Assembly (NCBI RefSeq): GCF_029873635.1
Contig: NC_080422.1
Location: 848,001 to 912,000, forward strand
Direction: 5' to 3'
Origin: Malania oleifera
Lineage: Eukaryota > Streptophyta > Magnoliopsida > Santalales > Ximeniaceae
Length of the DNA: 64,000 nt
The notes beneath the pieces were generated by a model, which did not search any database, was not told the origin of the DNA, and saw nothing but the letters and a program-made list of their open reading frames with translations. The position numbers and the translations under genes were made by a program. Positions 34,989-47,605 of the stretch are shown here, in pieces. Within the stretch, counting starts at the first letter, position 1, and every line of letters starts with the position of its first letter.

Positions 34989-35866
34989 ATGGATTCTAGG
35001 GGAAAGGATATCATGGCTAGAAGGGATAATCATGTGGATACCTCCAATGAAGATGACGTCGATGCCTCGGCAGTGCTGCGCAGTATAGTACGGCAGGCTA
35101 GGAAGGAAACCCGGAGGAATTCCCGAGAGCAGGATCAACTATTGGCTGATAGGGGTTGCATGTTCCAACAGTTTACCCGGATGAGTCTACCGGCGTTTTC
35201 AGGAGGAGCGAACCTGATTGCAGCTGAAAATTGATTTTAGGAGATGGAGGAGATGTTGGGTGTGCTGGAGTGCACATAGGAACAAAAGGTGTGGTTTGCC
35301 ACCTTTAAATTGGTGAGGGAAGCAAAGAGGTGGTGGAGATCGACAAAACTAGTGAAGGAACAGCACCCACGACATGTATCTATTACCTAGAGCCGTTTCA
35401 AAGAGGTTTTCTTCGACAGATACTTCCCTGTTGCCACCCAAGAGACAAAGGCAGAGGAGTTCCTGCATCTGACCCAGGGACCCATAACTGTGCAGCAGTA
35501 TGCAGCCAAGTTTGTGGAGCTATCCCGTTTCGCTCCGCACATGGTCCCAAATGAGCCAAAGAAGCCTCGGATGTTTGAGAGAGGTCTGAGGCAGGGTGTA
35601 CGCGCACAAGTGGTGGTGTTATTGACTCTGAGTTTCTTTGAAATGGTAGACATGATCATGGCAGTCGAGGCCAGTATTCAGGAGGGGGAGAGAGCAGCAA
35701 GCCAAAATAAGAGACCTTTGCCTCAGGATTTTCAGAATAGCATCAGCCAGGGTTTAGGGAGGCGACCTAGTAATTTCGTGGGCCAGCGACAGGAGACTCG
35801 AGCCCCTCAGGAGAATTCTCAGCATTCTACTTGTTGCAGATGCCATAAGAGGCATTGGGAAGAAGG
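34989..35866 (+). pseudogene. gag of gypsy F, decayed and 3'-truncated
   Basis: The start ATG at 34989 follows 'ctatttttaag' and begins ATGGA, as in A and B. The frame shows the typical gag N-terminus, centre (region of WFATFKL and RWW, about 35292-35336) and the region before the zinc knuckle, with stops (about 35232, 35277) and frame changes. The open segment 35490-35870 ends in the first half of a zinc knuckle (CRCHKRHW). It then runs straight into the integrase C-terminal domain of another element at about 35866. Confidence 0.82.
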
Positions 35867-35936
35867 GTAAGTTAAGTCCTAAATACATTGACCCATTTGA
35901 GATACTTGAGAAAGTAGGGTCAGTACCTATAGGCTA
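35867..35936 (+). pseudogene. Start of integrase C-terminal domain of gypsy H
   Basis: Encodes GKLSPKYI and PFEIL, the GPF-type domain seen in A and B. It is fused upstream to gag of F and interrupted downstream by solo LTR G; it resumes at 38515. Confidence 0.8.
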
Positions 35937-38509
35937 TGTAAAGACCCGAAAATTAAAATGATTAAAATAATTAGGAAAAATAATAAATGAACTGATAAAA
36001 GGAATAGTATGAAAATAATAATAAAATAAAATTAATTATTTATTATTTATTTATTTAATTGAATTAATAAATTAACTAAACATTATTTAATTGAATTAAT
36101 TAAATTAAATATATGATATTTATATATATATATATATATATATAAAGATAATTAAAGAAGAAGAAGAAGAACAAGAAGTCAAAATTTTTTTTTTACACAG
36201 AGGTGGCCACCCCCCCCCCCCCCACCCCGAGATTCTACTGCGGCCGCTCGCTCCGTCTCCTCCTCTCTTTCTCTCAATTTCTCGACGGGTTTGCGTCGAA
36301 TCGGGTAACGGAAGGTGCCATTGGATTCCTAACTCCGCCACCGACATTTCTATTGGAGCAAATTTATCGTGGGAACAGCTTAGACCCTACTCCTGGGAAA
36401 AGGTAATTTTTCTTTATTTTCTCAATTTCGCTTTAAATATGCGGTTAAATCGACGATCAGACACCACCACGGGGTCCTAGTCGTCGTCGTCATTTTAGCA
36501 TAAATAATTTTCCAATTGAGGTTTTTTAGGCCCTACTCCAAAGTGAGAATGGAATTTGAGAAATTTGACAAATTAGTTAAATTTGCAGGTATAACTGTTA
36601 ATTTGATAATTATGACCCTAGAAAATATTTAAATAGTATTTTATTCAGGAATAATTTATTGAAACTAGGAATTTAATTTCAGGATCCGGGTGAGCGCCAT
36701 AGGTATTTTTTGGAGTCCCTGTTGGCGTAATTCAATAAATCGGGTAAGGGAAAAAATATATATTAAATCAGAATTTTTATGAATTTAATAGAAAAATAAA
36801 TTGTGTTATATGTATGTGTAAATTTTTCAGTATGGGTTTAAAATGTCAACCATTTAAATTATGTTTTTCCGAATTTAGGACTGTTTATTAGATACGTATA
36901 TGTGAAATTGAACTAATGGAAGTGAAATATTTTTTAAAATAATTATGCAAGAAATTAAAAGTATTTTTCTAATATATGAATGTTAATTATGGGTTGGCTT
37001 ATTTTCAGGCAATGTATGAATTTTACTGTTAAATTATGTGGCATGAGTAAATAGGAATGCTGTGTGGAAATATGTTATATGTATGAGATGCATAATATAC
37101 AAGGAATGAACTGAGTATGAAAATGTTAAATGAAATATGTTACTTGTGTGTGTTAATGCAACCATGTAAACAACTGAAATATTCTGGGTAAAAAGCTGAA
37201 ATATGCTGGGTAAAACAGCTAAAATATACTGGGTAAAACAGCTGAGAGTGGCTAGATAAATGTATAACAGCTGAAATATGCTGGGTAAAACAACTGAAAG
37301 TGGTTGGGTAAATGTGTAACAGCTGAAATATGCTGGGTAAAACAGCTGAAAGTGGTTGGGTAAATGTGTAACAGTTGAAAAATGTTAGGTAAAACAGCTG
37401 AAAGATGTTGGGTAAAATAGCTGAAAGATGCTGGGTATGAAATGAAATGAAATGAAAAGGGAAATGAATGAAATGTGAAATGTGAACAATATAAAATGGG
37501 AAAGAGTCACTTAAAGTGAAATGTAATGCAAAATTAAGCCATGAATATGAACAAATGTGTATGACTAAATAATGATAGAAAGAATGATGTATTATGATAT
37601 TAGAAGTATGTATGTACGTAGAACATGTTACAATTGGGCGAGACGTACCTTTCGCCTGAGGGCTTAGTGAGTAAGGCGAGTGCACTAGTAACTACAGATG
37701 TGGCAGTAGCCGCATAATGTATTAGGGCAACATACTTGTATGGGCGGGTAGATTTCCTTATCTTTAGGGCTTTCGCTAGTAAACTTTTGTATGAACTATG
37801 TGAGTACAAGATCAATTTATCACTTGAGAGCTTACTGAGTAAGATGAGTACCCTAGTATGCTTTAGCTACTACCTTTGGGTTGCCTAAATATCAGAGCAA
37901 AGGGATGCTACTTGTATGGACGGGTAATCACCCCTATCCTCGGGTAATCTCGTGGGTTAAATATTTGCATGTGTTTGATTAAATTCAGGAAATGATTTCA
38001 GAAATTATGCTAACAATTTTCAAATGTTAAATAATATGTCATATATAAACTCATGTTGGTCACACACTGTTTTAATATATTGTTTATTCCCTTACTGACA
38101 TGTGTCTCATCAGAATATAAATGTATTTCTTTTTCAGAACATCCTCGAGGTCGAGCTTTGAGAGTTCAAGGTTTTTATAACATTATTGGGGAATAGAAAA
38201 AGAAAAGGGTATATTTCTATGTTAATTTTGGGAAATGTAAATATTTATGTTTTACTTCTTTATGTTTTAAGGCTATTGAGTATGGAATGATTGTGAAAAT
38301 ACTGAATTGTTTTGAGAGTTATGTAAATTTATGAAAATGCAGGTGATGGATGATTTACTATGGATTATAGATAGATTTTAGAAAACTATGGTATTAAAAT
38401 TAGGAGATTATATTTATGTTTTCCGTTACATATATATTAATTATGGATTATCAGGGATTTTATTAGGTATAACGCACCGGACCCGGGTTTAAGGGTTCAA
38501 AGCGTTACA
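35937..38509 (+). mobile_element. Solo LTR G (2573 bp)
   Basis: TGTAAAGACCCG...AAGCGTTACA. It is flanked by ggcta (35932-35936) and ggtta (38510-38514), a target duplication with one mismatch, within the integrase reading frame of H. It contains an (AT)n tract (about 36120-36143), a C run (about 36210-36226), CT-rich leader sequence, donor- and acceptor-like sites, and a long minisatellite (37165-37437). No GTCGAC palindromes and no CACAACCC-type hairpin were found, so G is the most distant family here. Confidence 0.9.
37165..37437 (+). repeat. Minisatellite inside LTR G
   Basis: About ten imperfect units built on 'gctgaaatatgctgggtaaa', some alternating with a longer 'agtggttgggtaaatgtgta' version. 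A long minus-strand open frame across it is a by-product of the repeat. Confidence 0.85.
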
Positions 38510-38514
38510 GGTTA

Positions 38515-38806
38515 ACTCACCACCAGCTCTATCTAGAATTCACGACGTAATTCATGTCTCCATGTTGAGGAAATATATCTCAGACCCTTTCCACGTGATT
38601 AGTTATGCAGAGATAGAACTCAAAGATTCACTAGAATATGAGGAAGCACTAGTACAGATTTTAGATAGAAAGGAACAGCAATTACGCTCCAAGAAAATTC
38701 AGTTAGTGAAAGTCCTGTGGAAGAATCATGCCACAAAAGAAGTTTCAAGGGAATTTAAGGAAGAGATCAGACAGAAATACCCACATCTGTTTAGGGGAAA
38801 ACAGTA
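38515..38806 (+). pseudogene. Integrase end and chromodomain-like tail of gypsy H
   Basis: Resumes after LTR G. The open frame 38562-38807 carries the end of the integrase C-terminal region (MLRKYI), then the chromodomain-like tail (QILDRK, VLWKNH). It is the last coding piece before the 3' LTR and is comparable with 10520-10780 of element A. Confidence 0.82.
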
Positions 38807-39071
38807 ACATTCAGTATTGTTCAGATAACGACAGTTTTATATTATTTAGTACAGAGTTATGAATGTTTAGTTGTATTTTAAAATATAAAGTAGGTAGTGT
38901 TTTTTGTTTTGAGAGAATTTTTCTTTTATAAGTATAATTGTAATCTCCCAAAATTGCTTATGTAACCATAGTATTCCTCCACCATAAGCGAGGGTAATTA
39001 ATAAAATAAGTAGCTCATTTTCCTCAATGGATGGTGTTCAATACAGATAGCAAATTTCGAAAACAAAACTT

Positions 39072-39087
39072 TATAAGGATGGGAGAA
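39072..39087 (+). other. Polypurine tract of gypsy H
   Basis: 'aaggatgggagaa' ends at the LTR start. Confidence 0.7.
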
Positions 39088-41581
39088 TGTAATAACCCAG
39101 ATAATTATAGAAATTAAATAATAAAGAAATGAGAGAGAAGAATTTTTCAAAGAGGCTCTGCAAGGGCTCATTAATGAACACAGAGAGTTCGTCGACAAAC
39201 AGTTTTCTTGGGCTCGTGGACGTGGATACGTATCTCGTCAACGAGAACTTATCGAGAGGGCTGATTTCAAGGTCCGAAACTCGTCGACGTGGGTTGGGTG
39301 TTCGTCGACAAACTCCCTTCTTGGACTCGTCAAAGAAGTGTCATGGCTCGTCGACGAGGTCACGTGGCCAGAGGTCTATAAATAGCCGAAAATCACATTT
39401 CAGCGAGAGAAAACATTTTCTCTCATTTTTCTCTCTCTGGTTCAGTTCCCTCCCCCTCTCTATACATTTTTGGCTCCATTTCTCCCCATTTTGTCTATCA
39501 AAAGCCGCCACATTGATCTCGGGGAGATTCTTTACAAGTTTGCTTGAGTAGATTATTGGTTTGAGCAATTTGAGCACCATCCCAAAACCAGGGTAAGTAT
39601 ATAATTTAGGTATTTTTAGTATTCGCAGAATTATTTGAGTCCAAATTTCGTATTATGTAAGAATATGCTGGAGTTTTGTGGAGTAAAATTAGGATGTTAT
39701 GTTTTCAAGGTTAGGGTGTTTTGAGACCCTGCAGGCATGAGTTGAGGACCCCAGTGGATATTTTTCTAGGAGGCCAGGAAAATTATAGTTTAGAAAATTA
39801 CGAGTATGTAAGTTCAGGAAATTTAGTTGATTCATTAAAAATATGATTATATGCATTATTTCAAGATTTTGGAGATAGTACGCCGTAAGCGTGAAAATAG
39901 AATTGGAGGCGAGCCTCCCAGCCAGTTAGGTAAGGGAAATATGTTATGCTAAGAACTTCAGAATGTTTATAAAAATTATGTATTTTCCAGATTATTACTC
40001 AGTTTACAAATTATTAGTATATCAGAAAATACAGTTTTTCAAAATATGAGATATTTACTTGTTTTGTTGTGTGGCATGAGATTTTAACAGATCAGTACAG
40101 AAATTATACAGTTTCCAGATTATTATGAATTATAATATCTATACGAAAATATGTTTATGAGACCTTATTAGTTTAGTACAAAAATTATACAGTTTCTAGA
40201 TTATTATGATTTACAGTATCTATACAAGAATATGTTTGTGAGACCTTATCAAATTAGTATAGGAATGATAGAGTTTTCATATTGGAATGATTTATATTAT
40301 TATGCAGATATATGTTTTATCAGATTTTATAAGAGTATAAATTACAGTATTTATACAAACAGATATTTTACAGCATATGCAGATTACCATGATTTCCAAA
40401 ATACTAAAGTCATAACACTGTGATATTACAGTTTATACAACTCAGATAATACAGTATTTTCAAATCAGTTTTCGGTGTTGTGGTTATTTTCCATAATACT
40501 ACGGTATTATAGTTTATACAATACAAATATTACAATATTTTCAAATTAACTTTCGGTATTAAGATTATTTTGGAATCATGATGAAACAGCAAGATAATTA
40601 TGTATATCAGTACTATATAGTATCAGACACTGATGAATCTGTTCAGTAAATATTCAGTTATCAGAGCACGATACTGTTGCTATTACAGATCAGAGTGCAA
40701 CCACACATCTTAAATAGTGTGTGGAATGTTTCCGTCAACCGTGTTTGGAGGGATTGCAGGCTTCCTAAAAGTCTGGGTTGAAGTGGTCGGTTTAACGAGG
40801 TAGATGCCAGTACCGTGCCTAGGAGAGATTGCAGATTGGTCGGACTAAGGATTGGTAGAGTTACAGTTGACTTACCTGGTAGGCCAACCAGAATTAAGTC
40901 CCGCCTATGGGCCGCACAATCCTGTCATGAGAGGTTAAAACATGATGTACAGTTTTCCATGATATTTTCACAGTTATGTATATGTATACAGATTTACAGA
41001 ATATCAGCAGACATATTACAATACTAGAAGTATGAATAAGTAGAAACTCAGATATCACAGATATATTTTAAACCATAAAAGATATGAAATGTATTGTCTA
41101 TTGTCTTCTCAGCTTCCACTGTTTCAGTTACTTATCATTATAGTATTTATGCAGCTCAATTGACACACACTTGTAATAGCATATTTCCTCTTACTGAGCG
41201 TTGTCTAACCAACTGATTTAATATTTTTCAGGTGATCCAATTAGGCGAGCGGATTAGACTCGCAAATAGAGAAGGTGATTATACTACCCTGCTTGTAGGA
41301 TAAGTGTAAACAGGAGATTGTATTTTTTGAGTAGATGATACTAGGGTGATGTGTATATATGTACGTATGGTTTGGGAAGAATTACTGAATTTTGGTATTT
41401 TTTATATGGATGAACAGTTTTATGTTTTTCTGCTGCATAGGTGTGTAATTTAATCAAGTTTTCCTCAGTACTCGCTTGGGGCCTGAGATGTTATAGCAGA
41501 TTATACAGGAGTATCATAATGTTATATTTCACAGTTTTTTTATCAAGAAAAAAAAATGGTATAGAATTTCGGGTCATTACA
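39088..41581 (+). repeat. LTR of gypsy H (3' LTR, 2494 bp)
   Basis: TGTAATAACCC...GGTCATTACA, same family as solo LTR D. It contains GTCGAC-type boxes (about 39185-39360), TATAAATA (39377-39384), donor/acceptor look-alikes with the final acceptor ending 41231, AT-rich tandem units of about 81 bp (from about 40094), and the hairpin TCATG/CATGA (40925-40945). It does not resemble LTR F, with which it shares one internal region. Confidence 0.85.
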
Positions 41582-42059
41582 ACTTTCCTCAAGATTCATT
41601 CTTATCTCAAGATTCCAAAGAATCAACAAGATTGTTCATGGAGTGAATCAAGTACTCGTGTGTCTTGGTGTTTATAACTCTACCCAAATACTTTATTGAA
41701 AAACCTTATTCATTCTCTTTGAATCTTTCTAGATTTTCAGCAAGAACATGTTTGCTAGTACCGTGCTTAGGGATATTTGATTTGTATGTTTGGACTTGTG
41801 ATCTAAGACTTTTAATATAACATCTTTTAAGTGAACTTGATTACTTGAATGAAATGATCAACTAAGGGCTTCTAACCAAATCATATACGTTTTCAAAATC
41901 TCAACAACTTGTGATCATTAGAATATGTTTGTGATGTTCATGCTTGGTTGATTCAATTCTTCCCATAGATTGTGATATTGTGTGTGTGCTACAAAGAGAG
42001 TCAATCGTAGGACTAGGGCTACTTAGAACAGTCTTACATCAATACTCAAAGAGATAAAG
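41582..42059. other. Unassigned segment between gypsy H and copia E
   Basis: About 480 bp, AT-rich, no coding frame. It begins directly at the end of LTR H and stops where the copia GAG-pre-integrase region of E begins. It may be the end of a further retrotransposon or original flank of H. Confidence 0.4.
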
Positions 42060-43837
42060 AAGAACGTTCTTTATTACCAAGTAAACCAAAGTTCAATACA
42101 TGAGATAAGATCTGAATATTGGGATGGCCTAAAAGACGATGTCACACCATACTAAAATCTGAAACATTATTACAAGCAAAAGACTTAATAGAAGAAACTG
42201 GAGAACGTACTGGAACAGGAAAAAGTAGTGGAAACAAGCGCCCCACTTTAGGTCCCTTCACAATCGGCTCCCCCATTACTTGATCCTGCACAACACAACT
42301 ATTACTAGAAAAATTAATAGCGCAATTGTTATCAACTAACTGACCAACAGAAATAAGATTCGTGGAAAGCTAAGGAGCAAGAAACACATTAGTGAACTTA
42401 GAAGAGGCATCTCTGACAGCAACTATTGGCAAAGAACTGCCATTGGCAGTCTGAATAGCAGATTGACCAGCGTAGGGTCGAATATAACACAAGGTAGTAG
42501 GATTATTTGCCATGTAATTCAAGACACCTGAATCCATACCAAAGATTAGTAAAATTGTTACCTTGGAGCCCCATTGCTAATAACGCCAAAATAAACATTT
42601 GTTGCACCATTTTGGGTGTGCAATAATTCGCTGTAGGAGGTGCAAGAACAAAGAAGTCACTTGAAGAAGAGCTAGGAGCTGCAAACGTTGCTGTGGGGGA
42701 GGGGGGGTACACTAACAGAAGCCTGGAATGCCTGGGCCTAACGATTCTGCGCGCAGATACGACATTCTTTGATAATGTGACCTTAATTTCTTCTTGCAAT
42801 AAGAGCAAAATTTCTTGGAACAATTAGCAACAATATGTCCAAATTTTTTGCAACAAAAACACTACAAAGTGCTAGAATGCACAGGTGGTCCTCGTCGTTA
42901 AGCAGGATAAGCCACAGGGACAGACCTGGAACTACCAAGAGATTGTGCCAAAGTAACTTGAGTATTAAGTCGTTGTTCTTCACGAAGTAACTCACCAAAA
43001 CAAACATCTAGAAAAGGAACAGGAGAGCAATTTAGCATAGATGAGTGAACAGATTCATACTTGGGGCAGAGTTTCATAAGAAACTTATCACGACGACTAG
43101 TCTCGTGAACGTTGAATAATGGGAAAAGAAGCCACAAGAACATCCGTAGTAACCAGATCAAAATATTCATTCCAAAGAGTCAAAAACCCCGAATAATAGT
43201 CTTGGATGAAACGTTTGTCATGTTGAAACATCGCAATCGCATGCTCTAACTGAAAACGACAGGCACCGTTATCTTGATGATATACTGTTTTTAAATAATT
43301 CCACATGGATTAAGCGGTACGATAAGGTTACAAGTTGGGGACAATATGTTGCTCAATCAAGCCAAGAAGCCAAGACATAATCCGAGCATCAAGCAAAGCC
43401 CATGAAGGACAAGCCGTGGACTCCTTGGATTTATCAGGATTGGGAGCACAATCTGGCCATCAATGACCCCAAAGATCTTTTCCCTTCAAGAAAAGTTCAA
43501 ACTGAAAAGCCCACGTAGAATAATTGTTGCTTATAAACTTGGCACACATATGTGCGAAGTCCATGCTAAATAATGGAGAAAATCGAAAAGCCCAAAAAAA
43601 AAAAAACAAAATGTACCGAAAGAAACAGACAACCATAAAATCTAGATGCCTAAAATAAACAATGCAGGTATAAAGAAAAATCAAGAACCTCCCTGCACTA
43701 AAAAAATTAAATCTTGAACCAAAAAACTGCACTAAAATTAAATCTTGAACCAAAAACTTGTTTTTCCGAAAAGATAAGTGCAAGAAACAGCAACAAAAAG
43801 TTGTTGCTTGCTTGCCGAGAGTCACAAATAGCAACAA
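42060..43837 (-). pseudogene. gag, protease and GAG-pre-integrase of copia element E
   Basis: Reading on the minus strand from 43837: gag N-terminus (STWAFQFELF), middle gag (open 43306-43097, MWNYLKTVY), zinc knuckle about 42760-42850 (several Cys and one His), a degenerate protease region about 42440-42540, and the GAG-pre-integrase HRLLGHPN motif near 42140. Frame shifts and stops separate the pieces. Integrase should follow but is replaced by the segment at 41582-42059. Confidence 0.78.
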
Positions 43838-44178
43838 AAACTGAAGAAATAAGTGGCAAACTAGAAACCTACTGTGCCTGCTTGCCGGGAGTCACAAATA
43901 GCAACAAAAACTGGCGAAATAAGTGGCAAACCCAAAACCTGTTGTGCCTGCTTGCCAAAAGTCACAAATAGCAACGGAAAATTGTTGCTTGCTTGCTAAG
44001 AATCACAAGGATGTAAATTGGAGGAATAAATGGCAAATCAAAAACCTGCTGTGCCGACAGCCATGCAGCCATAGAAGTACCAAAAGAACAGAGAAATATT
44101 CCAAAAGAGAAAACAAAACCCCAATAGCCATGAAACCGAGAAGAGAAAAAATGGGAGAAAAAAAAAACTTAGTATGTT

Positions 44179-44191
44179 GGCTCTAATACCA
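44179..44191 (-). other. Primer binding site of copia E
   Basis: The minus strand reads TGGTATTAGAGCC next to the LTR; tRNA-Met-type site. Confidence 0.85.
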
Positions 44192-44458
44192 TGGCAAATA
44201 TTTTGTGAATGGCCGAATGAATTGGCCTTGAGTTCTGTATATTATATATAGACTTTACATGAATACTATACATGGAAAGTAAATAAGGTCTAGCATGATT
44301 CTAGTCTTATACAAGTAAACTATAATCTGTCAAGTCCTATACATGTAAACTAAATATATGCCAACTCTAAAAAATAATGAATTGAAACATAAGGAAATAA
44401 ATGTTGATTGAAGTAAGGAAAGAAATCTTTTGCCTTGCTGTTTGTTGTTCCATTGACA
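44192..44458 (-). repeat. 5' LTR of copia element E
   Basis: TGGCAAATATTTTG...CCATTGACA on the plus strand, 267 bp, matching 31489-31755 with a number of substitutions. Confidence 0.88.
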
Positions 44459-45114
44459 AGATCAAGGTAGCAAACAAGGATTCGGAAACACTCTAATCTC
44501 ATTAAGATATTGTGCAGATGCATTTTCATGTACTAGGACTTAGAATATTGTCTCAGGTTGCCTTGGAGTAAAATTTGAGGTTTAAATTTTGATTTGTATA
44601 GATTTGAATAAAATTTAATATAATTTTGCACTACATTTTGTCCAAATCTACATAAATCCAGATTCAAAATTTGAAATCAATCACATGCATATATACTATT
44701 TCCTAGATAATAAAACAAGATATATTAAGAGGAATTACAATCAAGATTCAGGATGGGGCAGGAAATTCTCAATAAAACTAAAAAATAAAAATTAAAGAAA
44801 TTTGAAAAAAAAAAAAATAGAAACACACTACAACAAAATAGAGAAAAACCTAGCAAAGCTAATTAAGAAATCACCATTCCATTGCCTTCATAATTAATTA
44901 GGCACTTTGCTAATTATAGCTATCCCTCTGCCTTTTACCACCGTTCAAACGTAAGTTCCCTGAGCAATTTTGGGGAATGAGTTATACTTCAAGAAACTCA
45001 ACACTAGAAGATTTCCACATTTAAATCTAAAGCAGTATAGTGCCTATGAGACACCAGCTGCTCTGATCAGCATCCCTTCATTGACCACATGGGTTTGGAT
45101 TATCAAATCCGTTT
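44459..45114. other. Non-coding interval
   Basis: AT-rich, no recognised gene or repeat apart from homopolymer runs near 44805-44820. Confidence 0.45.
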
Positions 45115-45724
45115 TGATGCAAGACAAGAAGCAAAACCTTTTCTTGATGGAGATTAATGGAGAAAAATTGGGCAAAAGTTAATTTTTTTTATTTTATTTT
45201 TTATGACGCAGGAACTCTAACTACCAACGAACCACATTGGACCTTTCGGTGCGGCACCAAACCAATGGGATGTTGACCGGTCCCACAACCAGCAATACAG
45301 GTAAATCATGAGTCTGATTTTAATTCTCAACCATGCGGCAAACCAAGCCCAAACCTTGCCAACTGAGCAACCCCAAGGGGGTTGGGCAAAGGTTGTTAAG
45401 TTTAACTAATTAGTTTATTATTTTAAATTAATTAGTATAGAATTATGTGTATTTGGAAGTTTGTTTGTAATATTTGTGTAATTTAGAAGAGTTAATTTCA
45501 TCTAATTTTAGGGGTATATGCTTATTTTCATGTATTAAAGGAATTCTTATAGATAGTGTGAAAACTCTATCCCTTTTGAATTTGATAAATAGTAGTTGTG
45601 AATTTGAATTGAATCGACCACGTGATTCCCTCTTGAATCTCTGCTCTCCTATCTTCCTTCCTTCTTCCTTCTCCTTTCCTCTCCTACATTCTTCATGGCT
45701 GCATATGATTGATGCTGTCCCGCA
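45115..45724 (+). mobile_element. Solo LTR I-1, with SINE inside
   Basis: Begins TGATGCAAGACAAGAAG and ends TGTCCCGCA, and aligns with LTRs 47980-48210 and 51997-52386. It has the TATA-proximal part that I-2 lacks. A SINE splits it at 45179-45381. No internal element sequence follows, and no target duplication is evident. Confidence 0.75.
45179..45381 (-). mobile_element. tRNA-derived SINE
   Basis: On the minus strand the head reads GGGGTTGCTCAGTTGGCAAG, which fits a tRNA A box (GCTCAGTTGG). A B box is only weakly recognisable. The 3' end is A-rich (aaaataaaataaaaaaaatt). It is flanked by direct repeats ttgggcaaaag (45168-45178) and ttgggcaaag (45382-45391), as expected for LINE-machinery insertion. 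It is absent from the related LTRs I-2 and I-3. Confidence 0.75.
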
Positions 45725-47091
45725 CCACCATTCCACAGTATCGTGAAAGGAAGAATAAATAATTCTCCTATTTCTTTCCAAGTAGACATTATTCACACAC
45801 AATGAACATTCAAGAAGATCTTAATACCAGAGCTTTCAAATGCTTCCTTCTAGCATGCTCAATCATCTGGTGCAATTCAGCATCCCAATCTGTCTAATAA
45901 TCCCACATAATTGAAGCAACTAAGGTAATCTGCATCTGAAGACGTTTGTCACATTTGTTTATCTATCTTTTCAGAGGGAGGGGGTGACTGATGGTCGATG
46001 ATTGATCACCTCCTACACATAGCCAGCGCATGCATTTTGGATTATCAAAACACAATCGCATTCCCGTTTCTGCAAGCTAAAACTCAAATTTAATAATCTA
46101 ACACATTTTTAGCACCAAAAAAAGAAAAGCATAAGACAAATTGTTTTCATTTTTGAAAACAAGAATCCAAATACAAGTTTTTGAATCTCTAACCACGTAG
46201 GCCTTAGGTCAGCCTTTTTTGCTGTTCATTCCCCAAAGAAAGAATCAAAAGCTTTTTTCTGCTGTATTCCTGTTTCTCGTCAAATTATTCCATTGGAAGT
46301 CTAGAAACAAACAAATTCAAGTAAGCATTTCTTTTCTTTTTTTTTATTTTTATTTTTTTTTTTTCCTATCATAATAAGAACAGAAATAAACAAATGAATT
46401 AACCCAGAATAAGGTCTGCAAGAAGAATATTAACCAACTTTTTAAGGCGATGGCAAACCAAGTTGAAGGAGGCTAAGACTTCTTCCAAGCCCATGCAACC
46501 ACTGAGCGGCACAGCCATTCCACACACCAAAAAGAACAAAGCTCTAAGCAAATGCTGGCTAAACAATATAAAGCTCTATGCATTTTAAAGAGCAAAGAAA
46601 TGGACATACATCTCTACATAGAACCATACTAGACCGAACAGTCATGTTTTCTGCTAAATTTTCTTGAAACATCTTCATTAGTTTATGGTTATATTTTCAA
46701 AATCTCTTCAAATTTTCATTTACACCCAATTATTTTACAAATTTTCTTCTTATGAGAGTTTGACTAAAAATGCCTATTTTGAACTGTTGATAGAAATACA
46801 GCTTATCACACCTTCAATCAAAACCCAATAGCCATAATATAACTAATCCAACTAATCAAGCCGAGTAAAAGGTAAACCTTAAAAAGCCTCTTGAGTATGC
46901 ATTAGTCATCTTCCTACAGTAAGACTTCAGAAGCTAAAGCCATAGCTTTCCCCTGATCAAGAAGCATGCAGTAAAAGACTGCTTGCCACCCTTTAAAGCC
47001 ACCCAACGTAGATCAATGGGTGGAAAGTGGATATCATTAGTGACTAGATGTTATTAAACCATGCAGTTTATTTTAACACACATGTACAGCT

Positions 47092-47134
<43 letters not shown>

Positions 47135-47394
47135 AATGCTTTAAACAGCTAAAAAATTTGAGAGAATGTTTGTAAAAGTAGAAACAAAAGTTTCATGGTT
47201 AGATAATCATTTCATCAAGCCAAATTTTAAGCACAAATAAGCTCTCAAGGTCCATGAAATAACCATTGCATATCCTTCATATGAATATGCCACATGGCAT
47301 GAAAGGAGATAACCAAGACATGGGGGGTCCCGAACAAATAACCTGGCTAGATCAATTTAATACACTTCAGAAGTCTAGGTCAAAGATTGCAGGT
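45725..47394. other. Non-coding interval with GA microsatellite
   Basis: No convincing gene. A (GA)n tract spans about 47096-47131 and a T-rich run about 46328-46364. Short open frames here show no family features. Confidence 0.5.
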
Positions 47395-47605
47395 ACCATG
47401 TACAAGAAGGGAAAATTTTGGAGTTTAGACATTTCTGATGTGTTCTTGTGTAAATCTTTTTATTCTCATCTGATGGATTTGTCTAATCCTTTTCTTATTG
47501 CTAATCATTTGTGGAACAGTAGAACACTAAGGTACCCTCTAAAGTTAAGGATTTTGTGCAGATGAAATTGGGAATTCCACTTGTGAATTTGTCTTATTGG
47601 AAAAT
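47395..47605 (+). pseudogene. L1-like LINE fragment, zf-RVT region
   Basis: The frame within 47266-47565 shows the end-of-RT pattern of plant L1-like LINEs (FLCKSFYSHL, then NHLWNSR), and the matching next step (KDFVQMKLG) appears in a neighbouring frame at about 47548-47574. Only this piece is kept. The domain's continuation is seen at 52387-52598, separated by unassigned sequence and LTR element I. Confidence 0.6.

Larger units (their letters stand above)
31489..44458 (-). mobile_element. Ty1/copia element E, minus strand, interrupted and deleted
   Basis: Two 267-bp LTRs enclose copia sequence on the minus strand. Gag, protease and GAG-pre-integrase lie at the right; RNase H lies at the left; integrase and most of RT are absent. 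Between them are gypsy pieces F, G and H (32342-41581) and about 480 bp of unassigned DNA. No clean target duplication is visible (ggata on the left, agatc on the right). Confidence 0.85.

Noticed and set aside
37140..37685. 181-aa open frame on the minus strand as a gene
   Set aside because: It lies across the minisatellite of LTR G. Its repeated residues mirror the array and no domain is present.
32342..41581. F to H read as one gypsy element with a solo LTR inside
   Set aside because: The two end LTRs differ in sequence and family, the outer flanks do not match, and gag joins integrase directly. A two-element chimera fits better.
31484..44463. Target duplication for copia E
   Set aside because: ggata and agatc share only three bases in register-shifted form; not reliable.
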